Below are positions 12,941-26,158 of a stretch of DNA of 64,000 nucleotides, one piece after another. Source of the DNA: Litsea cubeba (Eukaryota; Streptophyta; Magnoliopsida; Laurales; Lauraceae); assembly GCA_012931725.1 (NCBI GenBank), contig CM022950.1:58176754-58240753 (forward strand), written 5' to 3'. Numbering within the stretch: the stretch's first letter is position 1; every line of letters begins with the position of its first letter. Both the position numbers and the translations under genes were made by a program. The notes below the pieces were generated by a model. It had not been told where the DNA came from. It did not search any database and saw nothing but the letters and a program-made list of their open reading frames with translations.

Positions 12941-15900
12941 GAAAGAATACGAGTTGTTTTCATGGTTCAGACAGCGGCCCTCACTTTTATTGATGGTACG
13001 TTCTCCATAAGATGACCACTTGAAGTCCACTTCTCAATCTTTTGTTTCATCTGTGTTTCCTAAATATCCCTCCTGGTCTCTATCTTCTTTTGTAGCTGGT
13101 AAACGAGTTGAATGGCAGCTTCCACAAGAGGTTAGAGATGCTGGTTTCAGCATCAGTCCTAATGAGCTTGCGTCCATTGTTCAAGGACATGACAAGACAA
13201 ATTTGAGACGGCTCAGAGGAGTTGAAGGGATAGCCGAAAAGATCTCCATCTCACTCAAGGATGGTGTCAGTGAGAGTCAGTTATCTCTCAGACAGAATAT
13301 CTTTGGCTACAACCAGTATGTTGAGAAACCTACGAAGAGTTTCTTGATGTTTGTATGGGAGGCTCTGCATGACTTGACTTTAATAATTCTCATGGTTTGT
13401 GCTGTTGTGTCTATAGCTGTTGGACTTGCAACTGAGGGCTGGCCAAAGGGTATGTATGATGGGTTGGGGATCATACTTAGTATTTTCTTGGTTGTTGTTG
13501 TTACAGCTATCAGTGACTATAGACAATCATTGCAGTTCAAAGACTTGGACAAGGAAAAGAAGAAAATTTTTGTTCAAGTGACAAGAGATGGGTATAGAAA
13601 GAAGGTTTCCATCTATGATCTGGTTGTCGGGGACGTCGTGCATCTCTCAATCGGAGACCAGGTTCCGGCTGATGGGCTTTTTATATCAGGTTACTCGTTG
13701 CTTATTGATGAGTCAAGCTTGTCTGGTGAGAGTGACCCAGTGAATATTTCTAAAGAGAAGCCTTTTCTTCTAGCTGGAACTAAAGTGCAAGATGGTTCAG
13801 GTAAGATGTTGGTGACTTCTGTTGGTATGAAAACTGAATGGGGAAAATTGATGGAGACTTTGAGTCAGGGTGGAGAAGACGAGACGCCATTGCAGGTGAA
13901 GCTCAATGGTGTTGCCACCCTCATTGGTAAGATCGGATTAGGTTTTGCTGTACTAACGTTCCTTGTTTTGTTAGGGAGGTTTCTTGTGGAGAAGGGAATT
14001 CATGGTGTGTTCTTGAAATGGTCTTCAAGTGATGCATTGAAGATACTAAATTATTTTGCAGTTGCAGTGACTATAATTGTGGTTGCAGTTCCAGAAGGAC
14101 TACCTCTGGCTGTTACCTTGAGTCTTGCCTTTGCAATGAAGAAATTAATGAATGATAAGGCACTTGTAAGGCATCTTTCTGCATGTGAGACCATGGGATC
14201 TGCTAGCTGCATCTGCACGGATAAGACAGGGACATTGACAACCAACCATATGGTGGTTGATAAGGTGTGGATTTGTGAAGAAACAAACTTGGTTAAAAGC
14301 AGCGTAGATAAATTGAAGTCTTTAATACCTGAAAGCATCTTTGGTCTCCTTTTGCAGTCTATATTTCAGAATACTGGTTCTGAGGTAGTAAAAGAAAAGG
14401 ATGGGAAGAATACCATTCTTGGTACTCCAACAGAATCAGCAATTTTAGAGTTTGGCTTGCATTTGGGAGGAGATTTTGATAACCAAAGGCAGGCTTCCGA
14501 AATTATTAAGGTTGAGCCTTTCAATTCAGATAGGAAGAAGATGTCTGTTCTTGTGTCTCTACCGGGAGGAGAGTTCCGTGCATTTAGCAAAGGTGCATCT
14601 GAGATTATATTAAGCATGTGTGACAAGATTGTTGATAGAAAAGGGAATATCGTGTCTCTGTCTGAAACACAGAGAAAGCATGCCATGGATGTCATAAATG
14701 GTTTTGCTTGTGAAGCTCTAAGAACCCTTTCCTTTGCTTTCAAGGATAAAAATGAGAATATTAATGGTGATAGCATTCCTGAAGATGGTTATACATTGAT
14801 TTCTGTTGTCGGAATTAAGGATCCTGTGCGTCCAGGTGTCAAGGATGCAGTTCAATCTTGTTTAGCTGCGGGTATAACTGTGCGAATGGTCACTGGTGAC
14901 AATATTAATACAGCTAAAGCCATAGCTAAAGAATGTGGCATATTGACAGATGATGGTTTGGCAATAGAAGGGCAAGATTTTCGTAGTAAGAGTCCACAGG
15001 AGATGAAGGAGTTGATACCTAAAATTAAGGTTTGTATTTCATTTGTTTAGTGTCAGTAAAAGAATCTGCTAACTAAAATACTTTGAGTATTTTGCAGGTG
15101 ATGGCCCGTTCCCTGCCATCTGACAAACATGTCTTGGTGAAAAATTTGAGGACTATGGATGAGGTTGTTGCTGTGACTGGCGATGGAACTAATGATGCCC
15201 CTGCATTACACGAGGCTGATATTGGACTTGCTATGGGAATAGCTGGAACAGAGGTCTGTGTGTATTTTACTATATTTATTCATCATATTATTTGTCTATG
15301 TTTACTTGACCTACAACTTTATCCTCCTGATTCTGTTATTGGAAAATATGTTAAAGTTTTAGTCCTCATTATGCTTGTTTAAAATTGGATCTTGTAATCC
15401 ATGCAAAAAGGTTGCAAAAGAACTAGTACTCCTTTGGAATTGAACATATTTTGTCTGTTTGAATTGTTTTCATTTCCATTGCATACTTCTTTTAATGGGA
15501 CTAAGTTGACTTTAGTCATAATACTGCTGCTTTTTTCTTTTCTTTTTTTTCCTCTAAACTTGACTATGATTTATTTTAGTGAAATCTTGCCTAATGTTTT
15601 TGAGATTCGATTTTAAAGTGAATTCAATTTGAGTTGTTGCAAGTTGTTTCTACTTGACAAATGACGTACTCTTGCTTCATTTTCGTATCATAAGGCTTCC
15701 TTTTCCAAGGCAACAACTAAAAGTTTGAAGTATCGTTGATCATGACCTAAATTGCTAAAGTTAATTTAGCAATTTAGGTCATGATCAATATTTAAATAGT
15801 TAGGTTGGAAGATCAATGAGAATTTAGCAAATAGATAAAAGATTACAGAGAAATTAAAGATGAACAGGTTCGTGTTTGGAATATAGGGTAAAAATAATTT

Positions 15901-18900
15901 TTGTAGTTTTTTATTATGAGTTTTTTTTTTATTATTTAAGAATGCAAGTAGGACTTCACTTTTTTTTTCTATATATAAAGTTATGTACTTGTAAGTTGAA
16001 GTAATGCTCTAAGGATTCGTAGACCAACGGTAGACGCTCTAATGCGGATTCAATGTACCCAAGTTCATGGAAACTAACTCATATTACCTGACACCAGTTG
16101 ATACTAATCAACATGCTTAAATCCTTAGTGCCATTAAATTAACTTGAAATAGAAGAAATCCATCCACAAAACTGCAAGCACAAAACTCAGAACTCCATGC
16201 ACGAAACATGTGGAAGCACATAAATCATGGATCTCATGAAAATATGAAGATTTAACAAATGTGCAAAGCCATATGTGAAACAAAAGCGCAAAACAGGGAG
16301 CAAAAAAATGTTGCAATTGTTAAGAGAAACAAGTAACATGTAACATGTCATATGGTGACTCAAGTCTTTAAATTGGATTTAAAGAAATGGGAATATTACA
16401 CCTCATTATGGTTGACCTTTTGTGATATTGTCATCTCAAAATTGATAGTCATTGGAATTTCCAGGGTCCATTGTTTCTGATAGAGTGGGTGGATTGTTAT
16501 CTACTGACACCAAGAAATGGTCGATGCCAGGTCAACTAATGGTACGATTAGAGTTGCAAATTACTTAATCATGATGTACTGGCATTCAGAGTAGGCTGTG
16601 TTTCCATATCATGTTCTGTTTGAAACTTCGATTTGGGTGATTTGTAACTATTCCATATCTTGTTATCATAGCTGTTACCTAGGTTTGGTACATTTACGAC
16701 AAGATATTAATTTTACATTTAACCTAGTGATATCGTACATATACAAAATTTTGAAACTTGAATTATCTAGTGGTGTATCCAGGAAATATTGGAGTCGACA
16801 GGAATTTGCAAAAACTAGTGTTTCAGTTCCATCAACAAAGCGTGGTTAGATTATTTTGATGGTTTTTGAGTCAAATTATTACTTTTTGTCTGTCATAGTG
16901 ATGTTTCTTCTCTTCTACCATGCTTTTCTTCCCTTAAGATTAATTATGGCCTCATTTGTCTTCTCTGAACACACTAACATACAGGAAAATTCATAAAATA
17001 TTGGTAATTCGACTAGTCACAAATGTTATAAGCGGGTAGATAGTGATAGAAGGATAGTTCATAAATTTTACTATATGTAACATCAATTTTTAATTAGCAG
17101 TCCTTAAATTTTTTCTTATGATATGGGAAGTTTTTTCTTATTACTAGGGCTAACATGCCTATGAAGCTTTCCTTCTAAATTTTTGGTACTTCTGAACTCA
17201 GATGCTTTTGCTGCATTGTTTCTTCCGTTCATCCATTTTGGAATTAAAATCCAGGTAGCAAAGGAGAGTGCAGATGTCATCATTATGGATGATAATTTTA
17301 CTACCATTGTCAATCTTGCCAAATGGGGACGCTCAGTTTATATAAACATTCAGAAATTTGTGCAATTCCAGCTGACAGTAAATGTTGTTGCTCTGATTGT
17401 CAATTTTGTTTCTGCATGCATTGTAGGTATGTGGTTCCATAAAGTTAAACTTGTATTTAGTGGTTTATTTCCCGAGTTTTTTCAGTAAAGGTCACTTTAT
17501 CTGGTCTTTCGACAAATTTTTCGCTGATTGCCATGCAATATCAGGAACTGCTCCTCTTACTGCTGTACAGTTACTCTGGGTCAATATGATTATGGATACA
17601 CTTGGTGCTTTGGCATTGGCTACGGAACCCCCAAATGATGAACTGATGAAAAGAAAACCAGTTGGGCGGGGCGTGAGTTTCATCACCAGGACTATGTGGA
17701 GGAACATCATTGGTCAGAGCATTTATCAGCTGTTGGTGCTTGGACTACTTATGTTTGATGGGAAACGGCTTTTAAAACTGAATGGTTCAGATGCTACTGC
17801 AGTTCTTAATACATTCATATTCAACTCTTTTGTTTTTTGTCAGGTAAATTTCAACTTAGTTTCTCCTGGATATATAATCTGGACCGTATATAGTGTTGAG
17901 AATTCCCTATGATAGGTTAGAATTACAAACATACTCCTCATCTAGCTTATATAGAATGTGTGACATGTGATGGTTGAAATTTTCCATCATGGGGTTATGC
18001 TAGTGGATTGTAGTTTGCAGATTGTATGTGATTCCATAACCTTGTACAGTGTGAATCAGTTTCTACAAATAAGGTGAAGACCTAATTGGGATTTCGAAGC
18101 TTTTCCCTGCAACAATTTTTTGCATCAGAGTGGTAAATTTGCTTAGCCTTCTTGGTTCTATATACAACCCATCACTTAATTCGTTCATATCAACATTCTC
18201 TCTCCCTTTCCTATTCGTCGATTTTACTTTTTCCCCCAAATTCACCGCAAATACATAAAGTGGAAACTCTGCAGAATCTAGACTCTATTAAAATTTCTGT
18301 TAAGATCCAGCTGCTAGAAGCATCCAAATCCTGCACTTGGTCTCATTAATGTACCCAAACTCTCATGAAAATCTTAATTCTATGAATCTACGAGCAATTG
18401 CTTGTAAAAACATGAGTGGCCGCCCAGCCCATCATTGGACCACCAGCCCTAATTTACTTAAAATTTTCTCTTTGCTCTTTCTCATCATCATCATCATAGT
18501 CTTGTCACAACAGACATGTCAAAGTATCTTAAATGAATCTCTCTTAATTTATCACATGTTGATGCTACCCTTAAATGCCCTTGAAAGCGCTAATTTCGGA
18601 TTCTATCTTTCCTAATTTTACCACATCCATCTCAACATCCTAACCTCTTTCTCCAATTCCTATTCTTCTCCTTGTCTTCTTATTTTTCTTTCCTCTTTCT
18701 TTTCATCTTAAATTGGATCAATCTAAGATCTGTAACTTGGTATCAAAGCATATGTAAGACCCAGAACTCTGGGAGAGTGAACGAAATATTGTCTGTTCAT
18801 TGTAGTGGAACCATACATGTCTCTAGTGCTGTTCTCAACCTAGGATGTGGCGATGCCATCACCTAGGGTTGGTTGAAATTCAATCATAGGTGTAGGGTTA

Positions 18901-21280
18901 GTTAATAGTTGTTTTTAGGTATGTAGTCAGTGTTATCAATTTGTAGAGCTTAATATTTTTTTCTTTTTAATGGGTTTTAATTTGTTTTATTTCTTGGAGA
19001 CTCTTTTGTCCTAATTGAAAAAAGTTTGTGAATATATTTATTTCCATATATATTTTAAATCAAAGGAGACAGTTTGGTTAGGATTCAAGTTTCTAGGTTG
19101 TTAATCCAAATAATCATATTATGGTGAATTTATTTCATGGAAAGAGTGTCCATACTCTACTGAGATTGCTATTGATGGTGCGAAGACCCTATAATAAACA
19201 AACGGGGATAGTTAATGAACTGTCAACTGATTATTTTAACTATGGAAATCAGGAAGTTGAAAACATGCTATTGATAAATTGAATCCCTAACCTAAATTGG
19301 ACAATGTTATTGCAACAAGTATTATATTTTGTAAAACTGCTATGTAGTTATGGGATTTAATATCAGTTGTGTATGCGCATAAGAAGAATGACGCCTAGAT
19401 TTATCATCTTGTCAAAGACATTTCATGGTTTATGTAGGTTGATCTGTCTCTATTGGAGTATGTGGTGTGAGTTAAAGCATGCATTGGCCTACCTACACGA
19501 TTGTGTGAAGGAACAAATAGAGTAATTAGAATTGCAACATATTTCTTAGTTGCTAGGTGGTTTGAATTGTGAATATGAGCTGGTATGTGCACAGATATTG
19601 AGTCATGAACCTTTAAAACCTTTTGGAACTGTATTTATGTTTCCTCAGAATGGAAAGAGAGTCGACAAGTGGTGGTGTTGGTTCCCATACCTTAACTACT
19701 GTTGTTGATATTGGAGGTTAGGGACAAGGTTGTAGAGGTTGTCGGGGTGTCAAACAGGTGACAGTCTTGGTAGATTGTCCATTATTATTGCACATGTTTT
19801 GGGATGTATCAACCCACACGGGAAGCATGTTGGGACTTAGGTATACCTAATTTGAGTAATTTTGCGTACTTAGATAAGTTAGAGAATAATAGTGATGTTA
19901 CCGCCCCTTCCAGTGGCCCAACAATTAATAAAGAAGACATGAATAATTGCAATGAGAATTCATTACTTCATCAGTCATTCTAGAGAATATGAAGCATGGT
20001 ATACAGATTTTAATGCATGTGGGACGAACTTACTGAGATTTACTCGTATAAGAACTGTGAAATGTATATGTGCACTTATTTATCCGTTTGCTAACATTAG
20101 AAACTAAGACCACCTGCGAAGTGTTTAGACTTTAGAGAGCTGAAACTGATTGGTCCTCGTTTCAAAGACAGGGCACTGACTTGAAGATCCAAGTAAGAAT
20201 TGGAGCCAATGTGCAAGCCATTTTCTTGTTGGTTTGTTGGAGTTCAAAAAAAAAAAAAAAGTCAAAATGTGAAATAATTAATGGCTTTCTGTTTATTTTC
20301 CATATAAATTCATTTGAACTGTAAGTAATGTATGCTTGGAGCGTAGATTTTCCATAGCACTTAGGTACAGTATGAATCTCTCCATTTATTATTAATCATG
20401 ATTCATATAGTCATTATCCACTTGATTTTTTATTCACTAATCAAAATTGAGTAGTTGGTCACTAATGAGTATGGTCAATAATGAGTAAATGAGCATTAAC
20501 TTGTTAGTAAAAAGTACTAAGAAGAATAGTAATGAATCTTTGTCTCAACTGTTTATCAGTTACATTTTAGAGGCTTCTGACTTCAAAGACATGAGTAACA
20601 CAAATGAGGGATCATAGACAACAGTTTCGTTTCATTTGTAATCATGCAACAATACAGGATGTGTATGGCATTAGAGGTCCTGATATATGCATGATACTTG
20701 CATTTTACTTGATAATAAAAATAAACATCCAACTCTAACACTGTTAATTATCCTGGATTTTTTCTCTCTTTTTTTCCTTGTTTTCTTTGAGCAAAAACCA
20801 CCCTGATAATTTGATACATATCATTTTCAAGATCGGAAAATAATGCCTTCCTATTCTGATAGTATGAACCTTCACTCCTATTTTATAAACTAATATCTTC
20901 TATATGATGCACTGGTTAAAAAAAAAAACTAGTAATTGAATTTTTTTCTTGCGATCGTATTTGGACCAGGTCTTCAATGAATTAAACAGCCGTGAAATAG
21001 AGAAGATAAACGTCATCAGTGGAATATTCAGCAGTTGGGTCTTCATAGCTGTTATAGCTTCCACGGTTGTCTTCCAAATAATCATAGTTGAGTTTCTGGG
21101 AGCTTTTGCCAGCACAGTACCACTAAGCTGGCATTTATGGATAATCAGTATTCTTATTGGGTTCGTAAGTATGATTGTTGCAGTGGGCTTAAGTGCATTC
21201 CTGTTGAAACGGTCAAGTGTTCAGGTGCTGCTGAAAACCATGGTTATGAACCACTCCCTAGTGGCCCTGACATAGCATGA
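12941..21280 (+). CDS. ACA: P2B-type autoinhibited Ca2+-ATPase, ACA4/ACA11-like; 5' partial with C-terminal frameshift
   Basis: A calcium pump that exports Ca2+ from the cytosol using ATP; ACA4/ACA11 relatives act at the vacuole. Visible exons are 12941-12995, 13096-15029, 15098-15253, 17255-17426, 17545-17843 and 20970-21280, all with GT-AG introns and compatible phases (about 973 residues; the family is near 1,030). Signatures in order: ERIRV and TAALTFID (end of the regulatory N-terminus), the actuator motif LSGES, the membrane Ca2+-site motif PEGLPLAV (14091), the phosphorylation motif DKTGTLT (Asp codon 14220), KGAS, TGDN (about 14892) and the hinge GDGTNDAP (15179). The wording (IILMVCAVVSI, SGES) fits the ACA4/11 group better than ACA1/2. 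The first visible exon opens with a splice acceptor, so an upstream exon with the calmodulin-binding site is missing. Near 21,191 one base is lost relative to the family: the annotated frame stops at 21,275, while the conserved tail (KCIPVE to PSGPDIA) reads on in another frame to 21,280. Confidence 0.9.
15736..15788. repeat. Perfect 24-bp inverted repeat inside a Ca2+-ATPase intron
   Basis: Arms 15736-15759 and 15765-15788 are exact reverse complements separated by five bases (GTTAA). The left arm starts TTGATCATGACC. It lies in the 2-kb intron 15254-17254 and would form a strong hairpin in DNA or in the unspliced transcript. No transposon ends are recognised beside it. Confidence 0.85.
18700..20020 (+). 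mobile_element. Decayed copia 5' part (PBS and gag) in the last Ca2+-ATPase intron
   Basis: TGGTATCAAAGC (18738-18749) is a one-base variant of the initiator-Met tRNA primer-binding site used by plant copia elements. Downstream, decayed gag pieces occur in order: YAHKKNDA and IYHLVKDI (about 19,370-19,420), LEYVV, then GLNCEYELVCAQILSHEPL (about 19,550-19,615). These are followed by TREACWDLGIP near 19,840, which resembles the end of a copia zinc knuckle. Stops interrupt it and no pol was recognised. The LTR start is not defined. It lies in the same orientation as the host gene. Confidence 0.65.
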
Positions 21281-21607
21281 AACTATTGGTTTGAGGCTCA
21301 ACTCTGGCTTTTTTTATATTTCAACAGGTTAGTTGCAGCATCTTGACCCTATTCTTCTGCAAGTTCTTTCATGTCTTTTGGAACATTTTACTTACCTGCA
21401 TATATAATATTGTTGGATTTTCTGTTTTGTCATGTGATTGTTGAAAAACGAATTTCGATAAAAAGACTGATATTTGGAAATATAGATGAGTAGCCAAGTG
21501 GGAGTTGATTCCTATTCCTTTCTGGTTGTAGCTCTGTCCGATTGGCTGATTACCTCAGGAGCTGCATTTATGTTCTCCGGTTCACTTAACTGTTTTTAGT
21601 ATGACCG

Positions 21608-21608
<1 letters not shown>

Positions 21609-21641
<33 letters not shown>
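21609..21641. repeat. Poly-C tract, 33 bases
   Basis: An uninterrupted C run downstream of the Ca2+-ATPase. Its exact length is probably unreliable in the assembly. Confidence 0.9.
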
Positions 21642-21642
<1 letters not shown>

Positions 21643-21669
21643 ATCATAGAAGCATTTCTGTGTGTCTGT

Positions 21670-21730
21670 ATGTATGTATATATATATATAGAGAGAGAGA
21701 GAGAGCGAGAGAGAGAGAGAGAGAGAGAGA
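21670..21730. repeat. Compound TA/GA microsatellite
   Basis: A TATG/TA run passes into a GA run interrupted once by GAGC. Simple-sequence repeat. Confidence 0.95.
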
Positions 21731-22375
21731 TTGTTACTGTGGTGAAAGAGTAGTGTCAGATAAATGATTTCCTAATAAATCTTAATTGGTTTCTTCTGTA
21801 TAAGACTGAGTTAATTGCATTATATTAAACTAATCTATGTAGTATACCTAGTGATACATGCATCATATATAGACAAGTAAACAGTGTTTATGATGATACA
21901 TTATGATTTATATTGATATTTCAAGAAAATGTGTTGGCAATAGGGTTGCTGATGGGTTTTGATGCAGATTAAGGCTTTTAACCAGCTCACCATGGGCCAA
22001 GTTTGGACGGACTTGCTTACCTGAACTGCAACAAATGCAAACTATAAAAGCACAGAAATTTATCACTAACGGAGGACTGACTTGATCTCAACTCTGGAGT
22101 AATGACAGTACTTAAATATGGTCACATATGCAGGACATGTAGGATCATCTGATTTAGCACTCAAATTAGAGTCTGCATGGACATTGTAGTGACTGGTTCC
22201 CGTCTGCAACTGAATTTGATTAGATGACTGTCAATAGGAAAATTAGTGAGGCGTAGGAATTGAATACAATGACTAAAGAATCTTATAATAAAACTCTATT
22301 TTAGAGCAATCCTTATCTAGGTAGGCAGTTAAATGTGTTTGGATTGATCCATGGTATTTGTACAGGGCCCCTAGC

Positions 22376-22963
22376 CTGTTTGTTTGTAGGGTGGAATAAA
22401 ATCAAACAAAATTGAGTGTCAATTCAAAAGAAAAAAGAAAGTGGAGGCAGGTTGGAGTAAAAGCACATTTTTTGTCATTTTGTGCTTTTTAAGAGTGCCT
22501 TTTTGTATATCATTTTGGTCCTTTTAAAAGGACCTTATTTGTCATTTGTGGAACTAAAAGTATCTTTTTTTTTGTTGTTGTCATTTTGTGATTTTAATAC
22601 CAATTCCCTCCACTGTCTTTCTCTTGATTTGACCCCCAACTTTATGTTTCAATTTACTTCACCCTGTTTTTTGTTTGCATGGGGTGGAGTGAAATAAAAT
22701 GAAGCCTCAAAATCAATAGTGGAAAAAAGAGGAGAGAGTTGAGAGTAAAAATACAAAATTGACAAAGAAGCCACTTTAAAAAGGCACAAAATGAAAAAAA
22801 AAAATTTCTTTTAAAAGGCACTAAATGTACTAAAAGTATCTATCTTTTTTTCTTTTTTCTTTTTTTGTCATTTTGTGATTATAATACCGATTCCCTCCAC
22901 TTTCTTTTCTCTTTATTTTAACCCTTAATTTAATTCCACTCTACCCCTCATGCAAACAAACAT
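22376..22963. mobile_element. Tandem dimer of a roughly 300-bp MITE
   Basis: Two head-to-tail copies (about 22,376-22,683 and 22,665-22,963) share a central terminus. Each starts with CTGTTTGTTTG-like sequence followed by GGGTGGAATAAAAT-like sequence. Each has an inner block reading TTGTCATTTTGTGATT then TACC and TTCCCTCCAC. The far right end CACTCTACCCCTCATGCAAACAAACATG is the reverse complement of the left end in outline. Non-coding. Confidence 0.6.
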
Positions 22964-25900
22964 GTGTACTATCATTTTTTTTCCTCTCTTGAGAATGCAT
23001 CATCATGTGCTCTAATTTTTTGATGAGATCATGGCTGTGCTTGTCTTGAAAATTAATTGAGTTAGGAAAGCCATGCTTGAAAAACTGAAGTGAGCTCCAT
23101 CCATCCCTTCATTGGGAATCAACCTGAGTTAAGCCGGGCTTGGCTGGGCTCAACTAAAAGTTCTGTATATTTTAACTTTGAATATATATCAAAACTAGAA
23201 ATAATTCTCTAGGGGTCATTTGCTTGAGCTTCTAAATGTGCGTACAGAGTTTCTGTATCACCACTTCTTCTTTTTCTTTTGTTGGCACTGATTTTGGTGT
23301 GAAAATGGTGTAAATGGGGTTGTTTTTGCTCCAATATTTTCACCTCTCCATGTGTAAAATGGTTACTTACACTTCACAATTCCAAAGAGGCACCAGTGCA
23401 ATTTCTGACCAGGAGATGTTATGGTATCAAATACCATAATCACCGTCTATTTTTTGCAACTGGTGCGAGGCCCCAAACTTTTAATCCTACCTGTTCAAAT
23501 TCTTAATTGACCATTAAACCCCAAAACCTTTAGTTTCATGTTTTAAATCTCTCTAAGTTTTGAGCTATATGGAAATTTCACTACATAATCCGAGCCATTC
23601 AACATTTACACATGAAAATGCTGTTTCCAAACGAAATGGTAATATGTTTCATGTGTTTTAATTGTACATATGTAAATCTCATTTTCATACCACTTGTAAA
23701 CGAGAACCGGCCCTTAAGGACCAGTAATATGAGCACTTCGGCCCACAATCAATCATGGGAACGTGGAGACAGAGCGGGTCATGCGCTGGAGTGCGTAGTA
23801 TGGACAGTTTGGATTTCAGAAGGTTGGGATTTACATATAAAAAAAAATGTATTATGCAATACAAATTTACTGAGTCATGTCAAGCTTACCAAGCACTAGC
23901 TTGAGCTAGGCTCAAGTTACAATCAAGTCAAGTTCAAACTAAGCTGATTTATGACAAATTGAGTAGTTCTTTCAGCCTGCTTGGTATGTCTACTACCTTG
24001 TAATGCCCAATGACATGCTTCATCTCATTGAGTTTTGTGTGTTTCCATCTTTATTGGAAAATTACCCTGCTTAAATATTGGTGCGTAATGTGATTGGGAA
24101 ATAATTGCTCTAATATGTTGAAATGGTCTTTTTTGTTGACACACTATCCAATATTGCAGTGTATTAAAAAATTTGTTGAAAATATGAATGCCATAAACGC
24201 CAGGAAACAATTGATATCTAAAAAATTGTCATCTGTTGTATTTTTAGTTTTCCCTCATTAAACATGAGCTTGATGAAGGTTGGGAAATAAGTTAAATCCT
24301 TATGGACACTGAAACCTGCAGTGTTATCTTTGTCTAATTTCATCGAGTTTTAATAAATTCAGATGAAGGTGAGTCTTTATGTATGCTCCTTTCTCACACT
24401 TGGGACTTTATTTTTACAATTGATCCTAGATAAATTATAAGTGCCACCAGCATGGCACTTAAAATGCTTTTGTGGGTCCCAGTTTTGATCCATCCTGCCC
24501 CTTCACAATCACTGGCAATTACTAATGCATTCCTTAATGATAATTCTTCAACCAAAACTTATCCATTGTATTGTAGGATGCTCTTGCAGTCATGCTATCG
24601 TGCACTGTGGTTTTTTTTTGTGGCCTAGAGTGTTATCCACTGTACTTCAACCTTGATAATGATAATGTGCACCATAGAAAGAATTCTTTCATGGTATCAT
24701 GACCAATTAATACAAATCGAAACTTCTCAAAGGCTGGACAAGGAAAGAATGTTAGTGCCAGATGGATTTTTATCCAAATAGCCAAACTAAATCTGTTTAG
24801 TTTTAACAGCAGATCATTTTGCCTATTCCCATTTGATAGGATATGGTCACACGGCAAATGATGACCTTATAACTCAACTGCTCCTTCAATCCGACCACAC
24901 TTTTCGCTGCTGGGCTGGATCAGGTTGACATTTCGAACCCATTAAGTGGACCGGTTTGGGTTAGGTTCATCTGGGTTGATAACTCACTGGCTGCCAGCCA
25001 TACTTGCATGGTCCAATCAAACCATTACTTGCCCGAATCAAAATTAATAGTCAGTGCGGTCGCGCAAATGTTCTGGTTTAACCCCAGAAGCAGTCCAGTC
25101 GAATTTTCGTTTTTACGTTTTCAGGCTTGTACACTGGGAATGACCTAATGAAATAGGTTTGGGCCCATGGCAATTCGAAGGGTCTTTTTTTTTTTTTAAT
25201 ATTAGATAGGTAAATTTGGTCGAATTAGAGTCGACCTGCATAACTCACATAACCTGCACACACCCATCTAAATGGGTCGGGTTGTAGTTAACTTGCATAA
25301 CTAAATCGATTTAAACAATTTATTGTTTAATATTTCTTACTTTGAGCTTTTTCTTTACTACAATCAAACTCAAATATGACCTAAATACTTGAAATGGATT
25401 GGGCTTGGACCAAGCTTCTACACGTTGTGTTGGGTTGGGTCAAGTTAAATGTGTTGACCCATGTTGGATGCAGATTATGCAGGTGGGTCTTAATTGACCT
25501 GCATTGGAGGCGAATTGAGGTTACTTGACCCGTTTTGAGAATAGGGCAGATATTGGTTGGCCTTCGACCCTTAGACAATCCAGGCTAGCCTGACCCATTT
25601 TGATCCAAGCTAACCTGTTTGCAACCCCCATAGACTTTACTTTTTGTCTCATAAGGACCCTCCGAGCGTCCCGAATCCTAAGTTGTCTATTTGAATGAAT
25701 ATCATGAAAGGGGCAAGTCTCGGAACAGGCAGAACTACAGTGCCAAACTGTCTACATGCCCTGAGACCCATTGTAGGTGCAGAAAAATCTCTCCAAATGA
25801 GTTTTCTTTTCTTTTCTTTTCTTTTTTAAGAAAAAGAAAGGTACTCACACACCTATCGAAGTCCTTGAAAAAATTATATTTGGTAACAAATTAAAAAAAT

Positions 25901-26158
25901 AAAATTTTAACGGAATTAAAAATTTTTGAAATCGTGTGCGTGCGCAATTTAACCAATAAATTAGTTTTTAGATTATATCCCAAAATAGATAAAAAAATAA
26001 TGGATTTGTATTGCTCTAACGTCAAACAACATCAAAAAGGGGTCAAACTTAAGAGGTATTCTAGCTCAATGAAAAACAAAAGGAAAAAATTACAACAAGT
26101 GCTCAATGCATATTTATTTGAGCATATATAGGCCTTATTGAGTTGCCATGCAGAAAAG
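22964..26158. other. Intergenic, no gene seen
   Basis: About 3.2 kb of AT-rich DNA with short, unrecognised open frames and a CTTTT-repeat run near 25,805. The stretch 24,900-25,630 has many GGGTTGGGT and GACCC words, which look like ancient repeat sequence. No RNA gene or promoter could be supported. Confidence 0.45.

Larger units (their letters stand above)
21281..22375. other. 3' flank of the Ca2+-ATPase
   Basis: Expected 3' UTR and downstream DNA. Candidate polyadenylation words such as AATAAA occur near 21,773 but none is decisive. It contains a poly-C tract and a TA/GA microsatellite, listed separately. No gene seen. Confidence 0.5.

Noticed and set aside
16012..16080. Possible tRNA-like stretch in an intron
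   Set aside because: It does not fold into a cloverleaf with recognisable A- and B-box sequences.
21164..21182. GTAAGT...TTGCAG pair that could be a tiny intron resolving the Ca2+-ATPase frameshift
   Set aside because: Nineteen bases is too short for a plant intron. It would remove conserved membrane residues, and the joined frame meets a stop at once.
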